Below, in pieces: positions 5,394 to 8,498 of a stretch of 8,498 bases of DNA. The notes under the pieces are model-generated. The model was given only the letters and a program-made list of their open reading frames with translations. It did no database searches and had not been told where the DNA came from. The first letter of the stretch is position 1; the number at the start of each line of letters is the position of its first letter. This DNA comes from Brevundimonas sp. UBA7635 (GTDB taxonomy: Bacteria; Pseudomonadota; Alphaproteobacteria; Caulobacterales; Caulobacteraceae), in the NCBI GenBank assembly GCA_002483865.1, contig DLIT01000164.1, forward strand, positions 4,233 to 12,730. The letters run 5' to 3'. A program made the position numbers and the translations under genes.

Positions 5394-7354
5394 GGCTGGC
5401 CCACCACGGCATCGACCGAGCCGGTCGTGACCGGGTGATACAGCGGCCGGGCCTTGGCATAGATGCGCCGGGCATGGGCCTGGCCCCAGTCGCCCTGGTT
5501 CCACAGGGTCTGGAACAGCGGCAGGACGAACTTGCGGCGACCCATGCTGGTCAGGAAGGCTTCGGCCGAGGCGACCGAGGGTTCATAGCGAGCCGACAGA
5601 GCCAGTTGCAGCCAAGCGAACCGGACCTCGGAATTGCCTTCCTCGTTCAGCCTCAGCACAGTCTCCAGATCGGCCAACTGAGTCACACTGGCGATCGGTG
5701 CATCCGCATTGGCGATCGGCGGCTTCCAATTCAGGAAGCGCATGCGTTGCTGGGTATTCCAGCTCGACCACGGGATATCCGCTGCCTTGCCCTTCTGGGT
5801 AAAGAAGGCCCAAGCCGCCTCATCCACGCCAACGAAAGCGCTAGATACCGGAGCCTTGGCATTGGACGGCAGGCCCGGCTGATAGACCCAGTTGTCCAGT
5901 TGCAGAGCGGCTTCGAGTGCCGCATCACCCTTGACCAGATGCTCGCGCACATCCTTGAGGAAGAGCTCGGATGTCATGGGCACAAAGGCATTGCGCTCGA
6001 AATAACCGCGCAACCAGGCGTCGAACTTGGCCCGACCAGCGGTCTCTTCCAAGGTCCTTACAAAGGCGGCCCCCTTGTCATAGGCGATGGTGTTCATGCC
6101 TTCGTCCGGGTCGCGGCCCGTCAGGTCCAGGTGCAGGCGCGTATCCTCGGGCGGCAGCGACTTCAGCTCGTCCTGCAGCCCGCCCCAGGCCAGGACCTGT
6201 TCCTGCACAGCGGCATCGCGGCCATAGACCGCCTCCATGATCCGGTTCTCGAAATAGGAGGTGAAGCCCTCGTTCAGCCAGAAGTCGTCCCAGTTGGCAT
6301 TGGTCACCAGATTGCCCGACCAGCTGTGGGCCAGCTCGTGGGCCACCAGGCTGACCAGCGAGCGATCTCCCGCGATGATCGTCGGGGTGGCAAAGGTCAG
6401 CATGGGGTTTTCCATGCCCCCGAACGGGAAGCTGGGCGGCAGCATCAGCAGGTCATAGCGCCCCCACAGGTAGGGGCCATAGAGCGCCTCGGCGGCATCG
6501 ACCATCTGGGCGGTCGGCTCCAGCTCGTGGCGCGAAGCCTCCAGGCTGGAAGGCTCGGCCCAGACGCCGGTGCGCTCGTCCAGCGGGGCAAAGGCCAGGT
6601 CACCCACGCCAATGGCGATCAGATAGGGCGGGATCGGGTTGGCCATGCGGAAGCGCCAGGCCTTGTGGCCGGGGGTCGTCGCCTCGCCGCCGGGGGTCAG
6701 CATCTCGGCGGCCATGACCACGGTCAGGTCGGCGGGGGCCTCGATCCGGGCGGTATAGGTCTGGCGGATGCCGGGGCTGTCCTGGGTCGGGATCCAGGTG
6801 CGCGTCAGGATGGCCTGGCCCTGGCTGAACAGGAAGGGCTTCTGCTTGCCCGCCGTCTGCTGCGGGTTCAGCCACTGCAGGGCCGAGGCATCCGGCCGGG
6901 TGGCATAGTCGATGATGATCTTCTGCGTCTCGTGGCCGGCAAAGGTCGGGAGCTTTACCGTCAGCGGTTGACCCATGAAGGCCTGATCAGCCCCGACCGA
7001 CCAGGCCAGGGCACGCCCCTGGGCATCGGTGACCGAGCGGATGTCCAGGTTGCGAACGTCTAGGATTACCTGGTCCACGCCGCGGCGGCCGGTGACGTCC
7101 AGTGTCGCCTTGCCCGACAGGACATGGGCGTCAAAGTCGGCCTTCAGGTCCAGGTCGACGTGGACGACGCGGGCATCAGCCGGGCGGGCATAGGAGTGGC
7201 TGTCGGCGATCCGGTTCACCGGCTTGGGCACGTTCTGGATCTGAGCCATCGACTCATCCACTGCCGCAGGCGCGGTGGCGCAGGCTCCGAGCGAGGCAGA
7301 CAGGGCGGCGGCGAGGGCAAGGGCAGAAACCCGCCCGATCAGCTTCTGGGACAT
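5390..7354 (-). CDS. M1-family zinc aminopeptidase lipoprotein (leukotriene A4 hydrolase-like)
   Basis: The product is a 654-residue M1 metallopeptidase that removes N-terminal residues from peptides. The zinc site HELAH (His339, Glu340, His343) is followed 18 residues later by Glu362 in WLNEGF, the classic HEXXH-X18-E arrangement. The exopeptidase motif GGMEN is at 312-316. Tyr425 in YDKG corresponds to the catalytic tyrosine, and GRRKF (605-609, Arg606 and Lys608) matches the carboxylate-binding Arg-x-Lys of the LTA4H subfamily. The segment RTWIPTQDSPGIRQTY is also typical of that subfamily. The N-terminus has a lipobox LGAC with Cys25 as the lipidated residue and Ala at +2, which predicts anchoring in the outer membrane facing the periplasm. 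The ATG at 7354 is chosen because GGAG lies 6 bases upstream; a TTG one codon earlier is too close. It follows the MFS gene by 52 bp in the same direction, suggesting cotranscription. Its stop overlaps that of DUF488, leaving no room for a terminator. Confidence 0.95.
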   Translation of the reverse strand: MSQKLIGRVSALALAAALSASLGACATAPAAVDESMAQIQNVPKPVNRIADSHSYARPADARVVHVDLDLKADFDAHVLSGKATLDVTGRRGVDQVILDVRNLDIRSVTDAQGRALAWSVGADQAFMGQPLTVKLPTFAGHETQKIIIDYATRPDASALQWLNPQQTAGKQKPFLFSQGQAILTRTWIPTQDSPGIRQTYTARIEAPADLTVVMAAEMLTPGGEATTPGHKAWRFRMANPIPPYLIAIGVGDLAFAPLDERTGVWAEPSSLEASRHELEPTAQMVDAAEALYGPYLWGRYDLLMLPPSFPFGGMENPMLTFATPTIIAGDRSLVSLVAHELAHSWSGNLVTNANWDDFWLNEGFTSYFENRIMEAVYGRDAAVQEQVLAWGGLQDELKSLPPEDTRLHLDLTGRDPDEGMNTIAYDKGAAFVRTLEETAGRAKFDAWLRGYFERNAFVPMTSELFLKDVREHLVKGDAALEAALQLDNWVYQPGLPSNAKAPVSSAFVGVDEAAWAFFTQKGKAADIPWSSWNTQQRMRFLNWKPPIANADAPIASVTQLADLETVLRLNEEGNSEVRFAWLQLALSARYEPSVASAEAFLTSMGRRKFVLPLFQTLWNQGDWGQAHARRIYAKARPLYHPVTTGSVDAVVGQP

Positions 7355-7360
7355 CAAACG

Positions 7361-7364
7361 CTCC
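7361..7364 (-). promoter_or_regulatory. Ribosome binding site fixing the M1 peptidase start
   Basis: GGAG lies 6 bases before the ATG at 7354 on the minus strand. The in-frame TTG at 7357 would leave only 3 bases, so the ATG is preferred. A stronger AGGAGG at 7393-7388 is only 2 bases from an out-of-frame ATG and probably does not serve the peptidase. Confidence 0.65.
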
Positions 7365-7406
7365 GTATTCCGTTGCGCCCGACATGGCCTCCTGTGCCGC
7401 CAAAGA

Positions 7407-8498
7407 TCAAGCCTTTGAGACGGGCGGTTGGTGCCGCGCCCTGAACAGTTGCCCCCGTTCCGCCCACAGGACCACTAGCAGGGCCAGGCTGGACAGCAGG
7501 GCAAAGCCCAGGGTCAGGGGCACGGTCGTGCCATTGAAGGCCTGGCCGATGCCAAAGCCCAGCAGGGCACCGGTGATGGTCGAGATGAAGCCCTGGACCG
7601 ACGAGGCCGTGCCCGCGATATGGCCCATCGGCTCCATCGCCATCGATCCAAAATTGCCCGCGACCAGGCCAAAGCAGAACATCTTGCAGCCCTGCAGGAT
7701 CGAGAAGGTCCAGATATTGTCCAGTCCGGCCAGGGCCACCGCGGCATGGATCAGGCTGAACAGGATGAAGCCCAGCAGGGCGGTATGGGAAATCATCCGC
7801 GAGCCCAGCCGCTCCACCAGGTGGGAGTTCAGCAGCGAGGCGACCGCAATGCCGCCCGCCACCAGGGCAAAGACCGTCGTGAACAGATGCTCGGCCCTGA
7901 AGATGTCGAAGAAGATCTGCTGCGACGAGTTGATGAAGCCGAACAGCCCGCCGATGACGCAGGTCATGGCCAGGGTATAGCCCATGGCCTGGCGGTTGGT
8001 CAGGGCCTGGCCAAAGGCCTGCACGATCGGCACCAGCCTAATCGGGCGGCGGTCCTCGGGGTGCAGGGTCTCGGGCAGGCGGATCACGGCCCAGGTCAGG
8101 AAGCTGGCCCCGAAGACGGCAAAGACCCAGAAGATCCACTGCCACGGTCCAAACAGAAGGACCGCCTGCCCCACTGTCGGAGCCAGGATGGGCACGCCCA
8201 GGAAGACCAGGAAGCTGAGCGACATGACCCGCGCCATGGTCCGCCCCTCATAGCGGTCGCGCACAATTGACACCGCCAGGACCCGTGTCGAGGCGACCCC
8301 GATGCCCATGCCGATCCGCGCCAGGATCAACAAGGTGAAGCTGTGTGAAAAGGCAGCTACGATGGAAAACAGCACATAGAGCCCGACCCCCAGCATCAAG
8401 ATGGGCTTGCGGCCATAGCGGTCGGCCAGCGGCCCATAGGCCAGCTGCGCCCCGCCAAATCCCAGCAGATAGGCGGTAATGACCCACTGACGCGTGTT
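7407..8498 (-). CDS. Bcr/CflA-type MFS multidrug efflux transporter, partial (N-terminus outside window)
   Basis: This is an inner-membrane proton-driven drug exporter of the major facilitator superfamily, Bcr/CflA (DHA1) type. 363 residues are visible; the reading frame is open to the right edge, so roughly 35-45 N-terminal residues (helix 1) are probably missing. The open frame does not begin at 8399: reading to the edge adds the second helix, VITAYLLGFGGAQLAYGP, and MFS motif A, GPLADRYGRKP, at visible residues 22-32. Further landmarks are the helix 4 region LARIGMGIGVASTRVLAVSI with VRDRYEGR after it, and the antiporter motif C-like APTVGQ in helix 5. About ten more hydrophobic helices follow, then a short cytoplasmic tail ending PPVSKA. 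The helix 4 motif, usually RFLQG-like in this family, reads RIGMG here. Substrate is unknown. The M1 peptidase gene follows after 52 bp without an evident terminator. Confidence 0.9.
   Translation of the reverse strand, partial: NTRQWVITAYLLGFGGAQLAYGPLADRYGRKPILMLGVGLYVLFSIVAAFSHSFTLLILARIGMGIGVASTRVLAVSIVRDRYEGRTMARVMSLSFLVFLGVPILAPTVGQAVLLFGPWQWIFWVFAVFGASFLTWAVIRLPETLHPEDRRPIRLVPIVQAFGQALTNRQAMGYTLAMTCVIGGLFGFINSSQQIFFDIFRAEHLFTTVFALVAGGIAVASLLNSHLVERLGSRMISHTALLGFILFSLIHAAVALAGLDNIWTFSILQGCKMFCFGLVAGNFGSMAMEPMGHIAGTASSVQGFISTITGALLGFGIGQAFNGTTVPLTLGFALLSSLALLVVLWAERGQLFRARHQPPVSKA

Noticed and set aside
5435..7063. A 542-codon open frame antisense to the M1 peptidase
   Set aside because: Low-complexity composition rich in Gly, Arg, Gln and His with no known motif. 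It is a shadow of the peptidase gene, whose zinc site and lipobox are clear.
7254..7385. A 43-codon minus-strand frame (MSGATEYGAF...) preceded by AGGAGG, overlapping the start of the M1 peptidase gene
   Set aside because: The AGGAGG is only 2 bases from the ATG, too close for good initiation. Most of the frame is an out-of-frame reading of the lipoprotein signal sequence. A coupled leader peptide cannot be excluded but is not supported.
1..8498. Search for a defence system, mobile element, CRISPR array or biosynthetic cluster
   Set aside because: All six coding regions belong to known housekeeping, metabolic, stress or transport families. No integrase, transposase, toxin-antitoxin pair, regularly spaced repeats or tRNA attachment site is visible.

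Overview
The window looks like an ordinary chromosomal segment of a GC-rich alphaproteobacterium. A member of the Caulobacterales such as Brevundimonas, Caulobacter or Phenylobacterium is my best guess. This rests on base composition, the NDUFA9-type reductase, the LTA4H-type lipoprotein aminopeptidase, a TTGACG-type promoter and an EcfG-like (general stress sigma factor) promoter. No 16S rRNA or other marker gene is present, so the assignment is inference. There are no tRNA or rRNA genes, transposases, phage genes or CRISPR arrays.

Layout from left to right. Positions 1-161 are intergenic and hold two GC-rich palindromes and a strong intrinsic terminator that closes the first gene. Three minus-strand genes follow: an NDUFA9-like NAD(P)-binding protein (162-1133), a secreted YtcJ-type amidohydrolase (1250-2911) and a monofunctional haem catalase (3056-4786). 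A 175-bp divergent intergenic region holds the likely catalase promoter and a 12-bp direct repeat. It separates the catalase from a plus-strand DUF488 gene (4962-5393). DUF488 ends tail to tail with a lipoprotein M1 aminopeptidase (5390-7354, minus); both stop codons lie in one CTAG. A Bcr/CflA-family MFS drug exporter (7407-8498, minus) lies 52 bp upstream of the peptidase in the same direction. It runs off the right edge, so its N-terminus is missing.

Functional links are loose. The exporter and M1 peptidase may be cotranscribed. The amidohydrolase and the NDUFA9-like gene could be read through, although a hairpin lies between them. The catalase has its own promoter region and probably belongs to the general stress response. 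Its base composition is lower in GC than most of its neighbours, which could mean separate acquisition.

I found no convincing undescribed multi-gene system. The most interesting signals are regulatory and architectural: the EcfG-like catalase promoter, the 12-bp repeat flanking it, a possibly leaderless DUF488 gene and the shared CTAG stop. All start sites below were chosen by hand from Shine-Dalgarno spacing and differ from the longest open frames.
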